From a virus: a DNA stretch of 21,135 nucleotides. The first letter of the stretch is position 1. Every line of letters starts with the position of its first letter. The translations under genes and the position numbers were made by a program. Of this stretch, positions 7,463-16,900 are shown piece after piece. Under the pieces are notes generated by a model that saw only the letters and a program-made list of their open reading frames with translations, was not told the origin of the DNA and ran no database searches. The stretch lies in the IMG/VR virus record IMGVR_UViG_3300042898_005321, positions 1-21,135 of that record. One strand, written 5' to 3'.

Positions 7463-7506
7463 TCAAGAAAAGTTGTCCCAGGGTGAAAGCTCTGGGACAT
7501 TCTTGA
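7463..7506 (+). terminator. Long hairpin after the HED-repeat gene
   Basis: An inner stem TGTCCCAG/CTGGGACA (7474-7481 with 7492-7499) and an outer stem TCAAGAA/TTCTTGA (7463-7469 with 7500-7506) form a strong two-part hairpin ten bases after the stop codon. No T-run follows on the + strand, so it may be an mRNA 3'-end stabiliser or processing site rather than a true intrinsic terminator. Confidence 0.5.
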
Positions 7507-7531
7507 AAAGTAAGATCAGGATAAAATAAAC

Positions 7532-8347
7532 ATGAGCAGATTTAGAAAAGTATCAGAAATCGATAATATTCCAACATTTATGGAAAAGAGATTTATTGGC
7601 GCTCAAGTAGAAGTTGAAGAAGATCCATACGCTGAGTTAAAGAGAAATTCAACTGCAAACAGACAATCAATTTCTAAACAAAATATTGGTTTCACAAAAG
7701 AAGCAAACAATATTAATAAGTCTTGGGAAAGAATTCAAGGTGCATCAACATATCAAGATTTGAGAGACACCACAACTGAAGATAGAATTCTTGCTCAAGA
7801 TTTTGGTGCTATTAGAAGAGCTGGTTCACAATTTGATGATGGCGAAACTGCAAGAACTACTACAAGTGGATTGAAAGCATTTTCTTCAGATGACTATATG
7901 AACGCAATGCTTTCTAGATCAGCATCAATTTTCAATCCAGACATGATTTCAATAACAGAAGAATTCTTGAATTCTCAAGCTTCTACAAGTGAACAATCAA
8001 TTATTGAAAATCAAAGAGCAAGAGAAGCAAAAACAACTCGCCATAAAGCTTGGGAAGAAAGCCAACTTAATAACTTAAGACAATCTTCTGTAGTTTCCTC
8101 AAGAGCACATTCAATCTTGAGAACATCTTCAGACAATGAATTCAATTCACAATTTGGAATGATTGATCCATCTGCTCTGGACAATCGTGAAACCATGAGA
8201 ATTGCTAATCAAGAGAAGAATAGAAACGATAGAATGGCTATCAAGAAAAATATCCAAAGTGATATGAACAGCAAATCTCAAATGAGAGCAAAAACTGTCA
8301 ATGAAATTTATAATAGCATTGACATTAATTTTGATGATATTGATTAA
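7532..8347 (+). CDS. Unidentified charged protein
   Basis: This 271-residue protein is rich in Ser, Asn, Gln, Arg and Glu and lacks a recognised domain, signal peptide or membrane segment. Long stretches are low in hydrophobic residues and look like alternating helix and disorder. The C-terminal part (residues about 170-255) is probably coiled coil. AGGA at 7518-7521, ten bases before the ATG, is a plausible ribosome site. Its stop codon overlaps the ATG of the next gene (TAATG), so the two are probably translated together. Position suggests a head-associated or accessory structural protein, without direct evidence. Confidence 0.8.
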   Translation: MSRFRKVSEIDNIPTFMEKRFIGAQVEVEEDPYAELKRNSTANRQSISKQNIGFTKEANNINKSWERIQGASTYQDLRDTTTEDRILAQDFGAIRRAGSQFDDGETARTTTSGLKAFSSDDYMNAMLSRSASIFNPDMISITEEFLNSQASTSEQSIIENQRAREAKTTRHKAWEESQLNNLRQSSVVSSRAHSILRTSSDNEFNSQFGMIDPSALDNRETMRIANQEKNRNDRMAIKKNIQSDMNSKSQMRAKTVNEIYNSIDINFDDID

Positions 8348-9246
8348 TGAATAAACTGTCTCAAACTGAACCACCTCAACAATCTGGCCCAGCTATGGCT
8401 TCAAATCCAGCAAATGGGATTAACAATATTCCTTTAAATGGTGAAAATATTGAAGGTGTAACTAAAGATGAAATGAGACAGTTGATTAAAAAAATCAAAG
8501 CTAGTGATGGTAATTTTAGTGAACTTTCAAATGAAGTTACCCTTACAGCTGACAAAGTGCAAGATAATGATTTACGTCATCAATTAGATAAATTATCTAA
8601 AGCACTTTTAATGTCAAATAATAATGAAACAAGAACAAAAGATCCAATTACTAAAGAATTAGATCCAAGCTATTCTGATATAGCAAATAAGATTGAAGAA
8701 ACTTATTTAGTCGAGGCTAAGAACGTGTACAACAATTCAAAAACAGCACAGGTCAAAAAGAAAAAGAAAACTAGAGGCAATCCATTCCGTGTTTTAATGG
8801 GCAAGGTTGGAAAATTACTTGATCATGGTGTCGATAAAAATGATATTGTTAGATACATTTCTAAACTTAAATATTGGAATAAAGAAACAATTGAACGAGC
8901 TGTAGATATTGTTAAAGAATATAACAAAAAATTAGAGCAAGGCAAAGACAAAGACGATGAAACAAAAAAGAAAGCTAATACTGTTAATCTTTCTGAATCT
9001 GTCAAAATTGCTGCCTTAAATTATGATTCAAAACCTAATTTTGAAAAGAGATCAACACCTGAGTTAATTATGAGAGCTTGCTTCCTAATGGATTTACAAG
9101 ACTATTCTAAAACAACTAAGCAAGGTGACTTTAAAGATGCTGCTGACAAAAAAGGAGTTTCTGAAGAACTCAAGCAAATTAGAACAGCTCTCACAAATAG
9201 AGGTTTTGATAAAGAAGAATTATCAAACTTAGGACTGGGTAAATAA
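8347..9246 (+). CDS. Unidentified helical protein with a basic segment
   Basis: This 299-residue protein is mostly helical and charged. A basic run VKKKKKTRGNPFRVL at about residues 137-151 leads into a segment (KLLDHGVDKNDIVRYISKLK) similar to residues 45-65 of the protein at 279. The basic run would suit contact with DNA or an acidic partner. VKIAALNY, about residues 219-226, is a KIA-type site like others in this region. The gene starts inside the TAATG junction with the previous gene and ends three bases before the next start, so it belongs to a translationally linked group (7532-11436). No enzyme family is recognised. Confidence 0.8.
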   Translation: MNKLSQTEPPQQSGPAMASNPANGINNIPLNGENIEGVTKDEMRQLIKKIKASDGNFSELSNEVTLTADKVQDNDLRHQLDKLSKALLMSNNNETRTKDPITKELDPSYSDIANKIEETYLVEAKNVYNNSKTAQVKKKKKTRGNPFRVLMGKVGKLLDHGVDKNDIVRYISKLKYWNKETIERAVDIVKEYNKKLEQGKDKDDETKKKANTVNLSESVKIAALNYDSKPNFEKRSTPELIMRACFLMDLQDYSKTTKQGDFKDAADKKGVSEELKQIRTALTNRGFDKEELSNLGLGK

Positions 9247-9248
9247 TT

Positions 9249-10901
9249 ATGGACAAGGGATATAAAATCAAAGCTACATACGAAACTCACGATCCTAAAA
9301 AAATTCAAGATATTATGGACAAAAAACCATTGGTCGGTGGCAATGGATTACTTAGCATGCTTCAAGACACTTTGTCAGGTATTGGAGAAGGGGATTCTAT
9401 GCCAATGTCTTCCCCATTTCATGTTTTAGGTATGGATGATTTCGGAGATGATCCCGTTATTTCTGCCTTTAAGAATATGGGCGGACCACAACATATTATG
9501 AAGATAGTAGCTCTTCCAAAAGAAGAAGCACATCATCATTTGCATAAAGCATTAAATACATTAAACAACATAAGACTTGCTGAAGAAAGAAATACTCTTC
9601 GCTATGCTTATATGGCTATTCAAAATTTTATCAACAAAAACAATGAAGCGGCTAAAATGGAAAGAGTTGCTTACAAGAATAATAGTCAATCTTCAGGCTA
9701 TTGGCAAATTGAAGCTATTAAAGCTATTGATAAGCTAAATAAATTTGCTTCTAATAACAAAATTAGTAAATTAAACAGTGCAAGAAATATTGTACTTTCA
9801 GGCAATAAAGATAAATCCATAAAAGTTGCAAATTTTATGCATAATTGGTACTCAGAAATAACTCCTAAAGAAAATAGAAGAGTTGCATATACTACTCTTT
9901 CAACACAAGCAAATGAACCATATTTGCTGTGTCCTAAAGGAAAATTTCAAGGCTATAAAGCTCCAGTGCCTATGGAAGTTTCAAAATGTCGTGAAAATTG
10001 TATTGACTCAAGAGTTGATAAAGACGGACAAGTAACTTGTGCATATCAAGATTGGTTAAAAGTCGCATTCCAATCTCATGATGAAGTAATGGCCAGATTA
10101 GATGTTCATAAGCATCCTGACAACGAAGCTAATGCTCTTGAACTTAAAGAAGGTGAAAGATCCAAGAAACTTACCGAAGGTGAGATTGGATTTGAAGCTA
10201 GATTTGACAACTCAGATAGAGGCGCAAATAAAATCAGAGGCAAGCAAAATGTCGATGATTCAATGGAAAAACAATTGTCAGATGCCAAACAATCAAGCTA
10301 TGGGCATCAACAAGGTGAAAAACCAGTCATGCGCCCTAAGCAAGCTCAATCTGATTCTTTAAAAACTATTGATTCTCAACTTCCAAGAAAAGAACAAAAG
10401 GGCAGTGAATATCTTGAAGCTTTGTTGAGAAAATTAAATGGTAAAGAATCAGTAGCTGACGAAGCAATGGAAGAACAACTTGACTCTGATGGACTTTATA
10501 CTCATCGTGGTGAAATGGAAAAATCTTATGCTGACCAATTAAATGTTAAAAGCAAAGATCCCATTAATTACAGAGATGAGTTAAATAAAAATTTCGATGA
10601 GCCAAAGAATTCTATTATTCATCAATTAGATAAAACTGCATCAAAGAAAGAACTCAACCAAGAACAAATTCTTAACAGCACAAGAAAAAAGAATGTTGTT
10701 GATACTCCTAAAGATAATCAATTAGAAGACAAAAGAGAAAACAAGAAGATCAAAGTCAATATTGAAACTTTATTAAATGATGAAGATGATGACAGTTTTG
10801 GTCATCAATTTTCAGATGATGATCTCAAGAAATTTGCTGAAGAACTTGGCTTAGACTACATCATGGAATCTAAAAGAGAAGAATACGACGATGTGGTATA
10901 A
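9249..10901 (+). CDS. Unidentified protein with a four-cysteine motif
   Basis: This 550-residue protein has a helical N-terminal half and a strongly polar, Lys/Glu/Asp/Gln-rich C-terminal half that is probably disordered. The most conserved-looking region is residues about 226-272, with C228, C247-x3-C251 and C264: LLCPKGKFQGYKAPVP, then VSKCRENCIDSR, then GQVTCAYQDWLKVA. Four cysteines in this spacing could bind zinc or an iron-sulfur cluster. KTAS occurs at 462-465, and KVAN and KVAF occur earlier. The final residues are acidic. The gene overlaps the next by 11 bases. The family is unknown to me; a head or packaging role is suggested only by its position upstream of the portal gene. Confidence 0.8.
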   Translation: MDKGYKIKATYETHDPKKIQDIMDKKPLVGGNGLLSMLQDTLSGIGEGDSMPMSSPFHVLGMDDFGDDPVISAFKNMGGPQHIMKIVALPKEEAHHHLHKALNTLNNIRLAEERNTLRYAYMAIQNFINKNNEAAKMERVAYKNNSQSSGYWQIEAIKAIDKLNKFASNNKISKLNSARNIVLSGNKDKSIKVANFMHNWYSEITPKENRRVAYTTLSTQANEPYLLCPKGKFQGYKAPVPMEVSKCRENCIDSRVDKDGQVTCAYQDWLKVAFQSHDEVMARLDVHKHPDNEANALELKEGERSKKLTEGEIGFEARFDNSDRGANKIRGKQNVDDSMEKQLSDAKQSSYGHQQGEKPVMRPKQAQSDSLKTIDSQLPRKEQKGSEYLEALLRKLNGKESVADEAMEEQLDSDGLYTHRGEMEKSYADQLNVKSKDPINYRDELNKNFDEPKNSIIHQLDKTASKKELNQEQILNSTRKKNVVDTPKDNQLEDKRENKKIKVNIETLLNDEDDDSFGHQFSDDDLKKFAEELGLDYIMESKREEYDDVV

Positions 10902-11436
10902 ACAAGTTTTGTCCCAATTTGGCGGTGGTGTCATTAGCCCAGGACAAAATGAGTCAAAAGATACGGTAGATAGTCAGTCTGGTTTCGGAATTGATGGCAT
11001 AAGTGATGTAGATAATCAACCAGCTGGACTCTATGATGAACTTTCTGGAATTCTAGAAAAAATGGGTAAGAGTCTAGATGAATATTACCGCATGAATCAA
11101 GAACAACAAAAAGAAATCTGGAATCTTTTAGTCGAACGTCCTCATAGAATGAATATGGATAATAATGGACAGTATATTATTTCTCCTCAATCTGCATCTA
11201 CTGAAGCTAGAAGACACTCTCCATTTCATGAGAATCCAGAAGATACACCATTAGAAACTCAACTTAGAGGCTCGCAACAAGAAAACAATAACAGAGATCC
11301 TCAAAGCATGGCTTCAACTGAAAAAGGAAATAGTTTTCAACATTTCAAGAATGGTGAAGGTTATTATCAAGCGTCTAAAGGCAAACAAGATCCAATTCTT
11401 TTCGGCAACAAACCTTCTAATCAAACTTGGTATTAA
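10891..11436 (+). CDS. Unidentified small polar protein
   Basis: This 181-residue protein starts MWYKQVLSQFGGG, inside the last codons of the previous gene in another frame. A central helix (LYDELSGILEKMGKSLDEYY, then RMNQEQQKEIWNLLVERP) at residues about 47-84 probably oligomerises. The rest is rich in Gln, Asn, Ser, Gly and Pro and looks disordered. There is no catalytic motif, signal peptide or membrane segment. It is the last gene before the portal, separated from it by 33 bases. The Met-Trp-Tyr beginning also occurs in the minus-strand fragment at 137. Confidence 0.75.
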   Translation: MWYKQVLSQFGGGVISPGQNESKDTVDSQSGFGIDGISDVDNQPAGLYDELSGILEKMGKSLDEYYRMNQEQQKEIWNLLVERPHRMNMDNNGQYIISPQSASTEARRHSPFHENPEDTPLETQLRGSQQENNNRDPQSMASTEKGNSFQHFKNGEGYYQASKGKQDPILFGNKPSNQTWY

Positions 11437-11462
11437 GTTATATATTTTTAGAACGGTATAAT
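11433..11462 (+). promoter_or_regulatory. Candidate promoter abutting the portal start codon
   Basis: A perfect TATAAT lies at 11457-11462, only seven bases before the ATG at 11470. A weak TTAAGT at 11433-11438 has an 18-base spacer. If used, transcription would start at or next to the ATG and give a leaderless mRNA. No Shine-Dalgarno site is present, which fits that idea but does not prove it. Confidence 0.35.
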
Positions 11463-11469
11463 ACATGTT

Positions 11470-13824
11470 ATGGCAAATAGAACATCATTGGCTTCTGCTA
11501 TTCGAACAGCAGCAACACAAGTATCAGGAGCATCATCACCCACTGCAACTGTAGACAGAAATTATGCAAGCAGCAGAATTGGTCTAGGATTAGGTCCAAG
11601 CGTAACAAGAACTGCAAGCGTCAATACAGTTACTACAGCTCCTAACTTCTATTCACCATTTCTTACTCCATCATCTTTTCAAATCCCAAATGCTCGTCGT
11701 GAAGTTTATCTTTGGGCAAACTGGTGGAGAAACAATGAGCCAAAAATTGCTGCAGCCATCAATTTTTACACTAACTATCCTTTTTCTGGATGGAAGTTAG
11801 AGTGTTCTTCTTCTTATGTAAAAGATTATTTTGAAAAGCTAGTAGAATCACTTAATTTTCAAAAATGGCTACCAGAAATTTCTAAAACATATCACTTGTT
11901 AGGTGATTCCTTTGTTCTCCTTTCATTAGATTGTCCACATTGCCATGGTTCTAACTGGGATGAAGACAAAAATCAAGAATGTCAACATGATGGTGCTACT
12001 TGGAAGTCAATTTCTATACTTAATCCTGATTCTGTAATTAAGAGTCCAGGTATGATTGATCAACCTGGAAGTTATGCATATCGTCCATCTGCAGAAGAAA
12101 TTAGAATTGTCAATGAACGACATCCTAAAGAAATTTATGATTCTATTCCTGACAATATTAAAAAAATGATTGTTCAGGGTAATCCAATTAAACTGAACAC
12201 TATATCTATTCACCATTTCAAATATGGATCAAATCCTTGGGAAGATTATGGAATTTCTATGATCAGACCATTGTTCCCAATTCTGACATACAAAGACAAA
12301 TTAAGACAAGCTCAATATATGATTGCTGAGCGTCTTATCTTACCAATCAAGGTTGTAAAAATTGGTAGTGATACAAGACCAGCATCTCAAGAAGATATTG
12401 ATAATGTCCAAGATGAGTTAGCATCTATTGCTAATGATCCTAACTTAACACTTGTTACTCACCACAACTTTGATCTCGAGTGGTATGGAGCTACTGGAAA
12501 AATTCATCCTCTTACTGGTGAATTTGAATTAATTGAGCAAGAAATCCTCGATGGTGTTATGTTGAACAAAGCACTTTTGAATGGTGAGGGACCAACATAC
12601 GGTAATGCCCAAGTTGGACTTCTTGCAATGGCTCAAAGATTAGAGACATTTAGAAGAGAAGTTGCACACTGGATTGAACAAAATGTCTTTATGCCAGTTG
12701 CAAAATGGAATGGTTTTGTAATCGAAGGTGAAAGAGGACAGGACGAAATAGTCTATCCTAAAATCAAATTTGACGATCTTCAATTACGTGATGACACTGG
12801 TAAATTGCAAATGCTTGTCACTGCAAATCAAAATGGAGTTATTTCAAATGTTTCTCTTATTGAAGCTTTTGGTTTAGACTCAGACCAGGAAATTGAAAGA
12901 TTGAGATTTGAACAAGGTGCAAACTTTGTAAATGATCAAAGCTTTGGCACTCCAAATGTTTCATTAAGTTTCCAAAGTGGTGGCGTAACTGGACAAGGCT
13001 TTGCGGCTTCGTCTCCAGATATGTCTGGTGCAGGTATGGCTCCTCCACCTGCTGACTTATCTGTTGGTGGTGGGGCGCCTCCTGCAGCTCCAGCTCCAGC
13101 TGGTGCTCCTGCTCCTACTGCAGATGTAATGAACAGATTTTACAAAGTTGCTAGCTCAACCATTAATGAAATTTATATGGAAAGAATTGAAGCAAAGAAT
13201 TCTGGAGTAAGAACTGCAAGCAAGAAAATTAAATCTGCAGCACATGAAGGTTTCTTAAAATCACTAACACCAGTAACAGGTAGAGGTTCTTTGGGTCCTT
13301 TACCAGATGAATATGATGGATTGTATGGTCAATTACAATCCCCCTTTATTGGTGGAGATAATTCACATCCATTGAACAACTATGCATTAGAACAAATTCA
13401 TCAATTCGCTTCTAATGAAAATGAATCAATCAAAAAATACGCAAAAAAGAAAGTAGACATTTCTCAACAACCTAAAATGTTTACTAATTTGGAAAAGAAA
13501 CTTTATGGATTGACTATGTCTTTAAATATGCCTTTTCCGCTTTACGCTCAGTATTCTGCTGGTCCAGCAATGGATTATCAATTAGATGCTGCAATTCCTA
13601 ATCTTAAGATTGGCATTGAAGCTGATGGTGAAATTTGGCACAATAATCCAGACAAAATCGCTAAAGACAAGCGTAGAGATTCTGAATTAGCTGCTAATGG
13701 TTGGATTATAATTAGATTTACTGACAAAGAAATTAATGATCACCCACAAGATTGTTTGAATGTTTTAATTAAAGTAATTAAGAAGCGAACAGGTATGGGT
13801 GAGGGTAATTCTGAATATCTATAA
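11470..13824 (+). CDS. Portal protein fused to a C-terminal DUF559/Vsr-like nuclease domain
   Basis: The product has 784 residues. Residues about 75-480 are portal-like: WWRNNEPKIAAAINFYTNYP, then LLGDSFVLLSLD, then a clip/stem region, then a long helix ending RLETFRREVAHWIEQNVFMP. A Cys-His insert (C155-x2-C158 and C171-x-H173) lies in the wing part. After a Pro/Ala/Gly-rich linker (residues 515-550) and a helical segment, residues about 670-772 match DUF559/very-short-patch-repair-like folds: D706 (YQLDAA), then IGIEADGEIWH with E717, D719 and H724, then RDSELAANGWIIIRFTDKEI. These are the expected PD-(D/E)xK-type residues. The portal forms the DNA entry vertex. RTAS occurs at 47-50 and at 581-584, the latter between the portal and nuclease parts. 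The portal call is strong; nuclease activity is inferred. Confidence 0.88.
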   Translation: MANRTSLASAIRTAATQVSGASSPTATVDRNYASSRIGLGLGPSVTRTASVNTVTTAPNFYSPFLTPSSFQIPNARREVYLWANWWRNNEPKIAAAINFYTNYPFSGWKLECSSSYVKDYFEKLVESLNFQKWLPEISKTYHLLGDSFVLLSLDCPHCHGSNWDEDKNQECQHDGATWKSISILNPDSVIKSPGMIDQPGSYAYRPSAEEIRIVNERHPKEIYDSIPDNIKKMIVQGNPIKLNTISIHHFKYGSNPWEDYGISMIRPLFPILTYKDKLRQAQYMIAERLILPIKVVKIGSDTRPASQEDIDNVQDELASIANDPNLTLVTHHNFDLEWYGATGKIHPLTGEFELIEQEILDGVMLNKALLNGEGPTYGNAQVGLLAMAQRLETFRREVAHWIEQNVFMPVAKWNGFVIEGERGQDEIVYPKIKFDDLQLRDDTGKLQMLVTANQNGVISNVSLIEAFGLDSDQEIERLRFEQGANFVNDQSFGTPNVSLSFQSGGVTGQGFAASSPDMSGAGMAPPPADLSVGGGAPPAAPAPAGAPAPTADVMNRFYKVASSTINEIYMERIEAKNSGVRTASKKIKSAAHEGFLKSLTPVTGRGSLGPLPDEYDGLYGQLQSPFIGGDNSHPLNNYALEQIHQFASNENESIKKYAKKKVDISQQPKMFTNLEKKLYGLTMSLNMPFPLYAQYSAGPAMDYQLDAAIPNLKIGIEADGEIWHNNPDKIAKDKRRDSELAANGWIIIRFTDKEINDHPQDCLNVLIKVIKKRTGMGEGNSEYL

Positions 13825-13850
13825 TTACCAAATCGTTTGTCACTGTACAA

Positions 13851-13882
13851 TAAACCCGTCGATTTCGACGGGTTTAAATTTT
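13851..13882 (+). terminator. Intrinsic terminator after the portal gene
   Basis: An 11-base-pair stem (13851-13861 with 13866-13876; core AACCCGTCG/CGACGGGTT) encloses a four-base loop ATTT and is followed by AATTTTACAG. The GC-rich core and T-rich tail support rho-independent termination 26 bases after the portal stop codon. Confidence 0.8.
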
Positions 13883-13897
13883 ACAGGTTTTAATAGG

Positions 13898-13926
13898 TTG
13901 AAAATAGAAGAAATCCTATTGATAAC
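13898..13926 (+). promoter_or_regulatory. Candidate promoter for the protease gene
   Basis: TTGAAA (13898-13903) and GATAAC (13921-13926) are 17 bases apart and lie directly downstream of the portal terminator, where a new promoter is expected. The match to the sigma-70 consensus is five of six and four of six. Confidence 0.4.
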
Positions 13927-13949
13927 TTCATTTTTTAAGGATTGAATAT

Positions 13950-16900
13950 ATGTACAAGGTTGCAAAAGGAGGGGCTATTACTATAAATAGCTTCCTCAAC
14001 GAAAATGACCGAAATATAGCTAGAGATTATATCATAAAGACTGCTTCTTCAAATATGCGAGAAGCTGCAAAGATTGGTCTTCAATCACTCTATGCTGATC
14101 CAAAAGAAGTACTCGAAAAATACAAAGATTTCGACATTGTTAAAGAAATGCAAGCTCGTAAAGGTGCAAAACTTTTATGGGTAAGAGCTAGAGCAATTGA
14201 CGCTGATGTCGTAAATGCTAATGGAGACTTGTTTTCAAAAGAAGAACTTCTCAAGGAAGTTGAAATCAAAGGTCAAAAAATCCCGTCATATAAAACATTT
14301 GAAGGTGTGCCAATTTACACAAACCACAAAAATGATGATATTGAACAAGCTAAGGGTATGGTTGTTTATGCAGAATGGGATGAAAAGGAAGATTGTGTAT
14401 ATTGTACTTTCTTTGTAGATGAAGAAGCTTATCCTGATATTGCTAGAAATATTCGTACTGGTGTAATTCATGATGTCTCCATGGGTGCAAGTGTTGAATG
14501 GGGTGTTTGTTCAATTTGTGGAAATAAAGCATACACTGAAAAAGATTACTGTGAACACCTTAAAAAGTACAAAGGAAAAACACATCCTGAGTCTGGCAAA
14601 AAATCATATGAAAAGAACTACGGCGTAAAGTTTATTGAATTAAGCTGCGTAGGAGATGGTGCTTTTGAATCTTGTGAAATTCAAGAAATTTATGATGTTG
14701 ATGATGTTTTAGATGCTGCAATGAATTTAGAAAAGAAAGCAAATGAGCTTTCTTCAAATATTGTTTTAGCACTTCACGAAACATCATCTATTCCTCAACA
14801 TAGAGCAGAATACGAAAACTGCCTAAGTGTAGCAAATTTCACAGCGAAAACTGCAGTTAGATTAGCACAACAAGCTGGAACTCTTGTTGGTGGACCTTTA
14901 CTGGCTGGAGCAGGAGCGAATCAAAACTCAACCGTTTCTGCAGTATTGACAGCTCTTGGTATTGATCCAGCATCAGGATTGAATATTCTTGACTTAATCA
15001 ATTTATCATTAAACTTTTTGGAAGTTGCTGTGATGAATATGTTTGCTAGAAAAGATAATGTTGATTTAGGACACGTTGGAAAAATCACTAAATCCATGGC
15101 AGAACTTCAATCTACTATGCAAGACATGATTGACGATGGTGTTGACGTTGGTAGTGGGCAAAGACCACAACAAATCAATCAACCTCAAAATATGCAACAA
15201 GGACAAGCACCACAAGCTTCTCCAATGAATGCCAATATTGGTTTGGCAAATTATGCACCAACTGAATCTGTAGGAAAAGTGATGGACCTTACACTTCCTG
15301 GAGATCAAGACAATCAAGTTGGAGGCGGTGTTGCGTTAGCCTCTAGCGTTCACAATTTGGTGTGGGCTTCAAGAGATGGCAAGAGAGAAGTTTTTGCTAG
15401 CTCTCAAAACAGTTCATCTTCCAATAAAATTTTGAACTTGACTAAAAATATTTTAGATTTAAAAAATAATTTAAATAACAATTCTCAAGTACAAATAAGT
15501 ATTGATAGTGTCATTAGAATTGCTAATGAAAGAAGCAAAAATATAAAAACAAATACGCCTTTCATGGCGGGGAGCAGAAATCAAATGGATCACTTTGCAA
15601 AGATTGCATCAGAGCAAAGAAAAAAACTTGCTGCTGCAGTTACAATCGATTTTAAAGTCGAGGATAATGCAGGTAATAGAGTTGTTCTTTCTACTGATGG
15701 TTCAATCACAGGTTACACAAATGGAAAAAGAACTGCTTGGGTACCTATCCTTAATGAAAACCAACTTGGTTTAATGGAAAACGGACAAGGAACAAGAGTT
15801 GCTGCTGAATTACTCAAGGACTATTCACAATTTGTCAAGACTGCTTTACTTGATGTCAAAGAGAGACTCGATGACAGAGAAAGCCAACTTGATGAAGTAA
15901 GAAATGGTGAGTCATATGATAACTTGGCCACTGGTGTCAAGAGCAAGAATACTGGTGTAGATCAAAACGTTCGTGAATTACAACTCAAATCAAAGCAAAC
16001 TGGTGCAAGCCAAGATGCTGTAAGAGAAATTCTTCTTGGTGATGCTGGACTTTATGGAAGAAGAGTAAAAGACGAAGAAGTTTGCAAGTCCTTAACTGAA
16101 TTGGTAGATGAAGTAACTCATGGTGTTCCTACTGAAGTTTTAGAAAAGCAATTAGCTTGTTGCCGTGCAGAGGGTAGTGCAAGTGCTCACGAAATTATGG
16201 CAGCTACAATTAATGCATTAGGCAAGGCTGTTATTTCTTCACTAGAAACTCCTAAAACAATTGTTAGAATTGCACAAACATTAACTGAAGAACCAATGCT
16301 TCCTGAAATGATTGGAACTGCTGCTGCTGGTACTGATATGGAAGCAGATAAGGCAGAAAAGGCTGATTTCTTTGGTGGAAATGCTGAGCCAGAAAATTCA
16401 GTTTCTGCTGTTATTAAGCAATTAGGCGCTGCTGTAACTTCTGAAATTACTGCTCAAGATCTTGCTGATGCACTTTCAGTTGCAGTTGAAGAAGGCGAAA
16501 TGACCAAAGAAGGCGTTTCAAGAATTGCTGAACTTCTTATGGGTCAAGCATCTGTTCCTGAAGAAGGATTAGATGTTGAAACTGCACCTTCAAAAAATGA
16601 AGAGTTAAAGTCTGCACTTATGTCAGCCTTAGATTCTGATGCTGATCTTATTTCTAAAGACGATCTGAAGTCTGCAATTTCTGCAATGGCAATGTCTTCA
16701 AAAGAAACCGGGACAACTCCTGATGAAGTAGTTGACTCTGTTGAAGCAATGCCTGAAAAACAATTAATGGCTGCTATTGATAGAGCCAAAACTGCTACAG
16801 CTACTGACGGAAGATTGAGAGCTAGGGCTAGAAGAGAGTTTTGGGGTGTTAAGACTGCTTCTACAAAAAACATTTCTGATAATGTTATCGGATGGTTGGC

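Noticed and set aside
7335-7529. Plus-strand 64-codon open frame at the end of the 6365 gene
   Set aside because: It overlaps the real gene in another frame, runs through the hairpin at 7463-7506 and shows no coding character.
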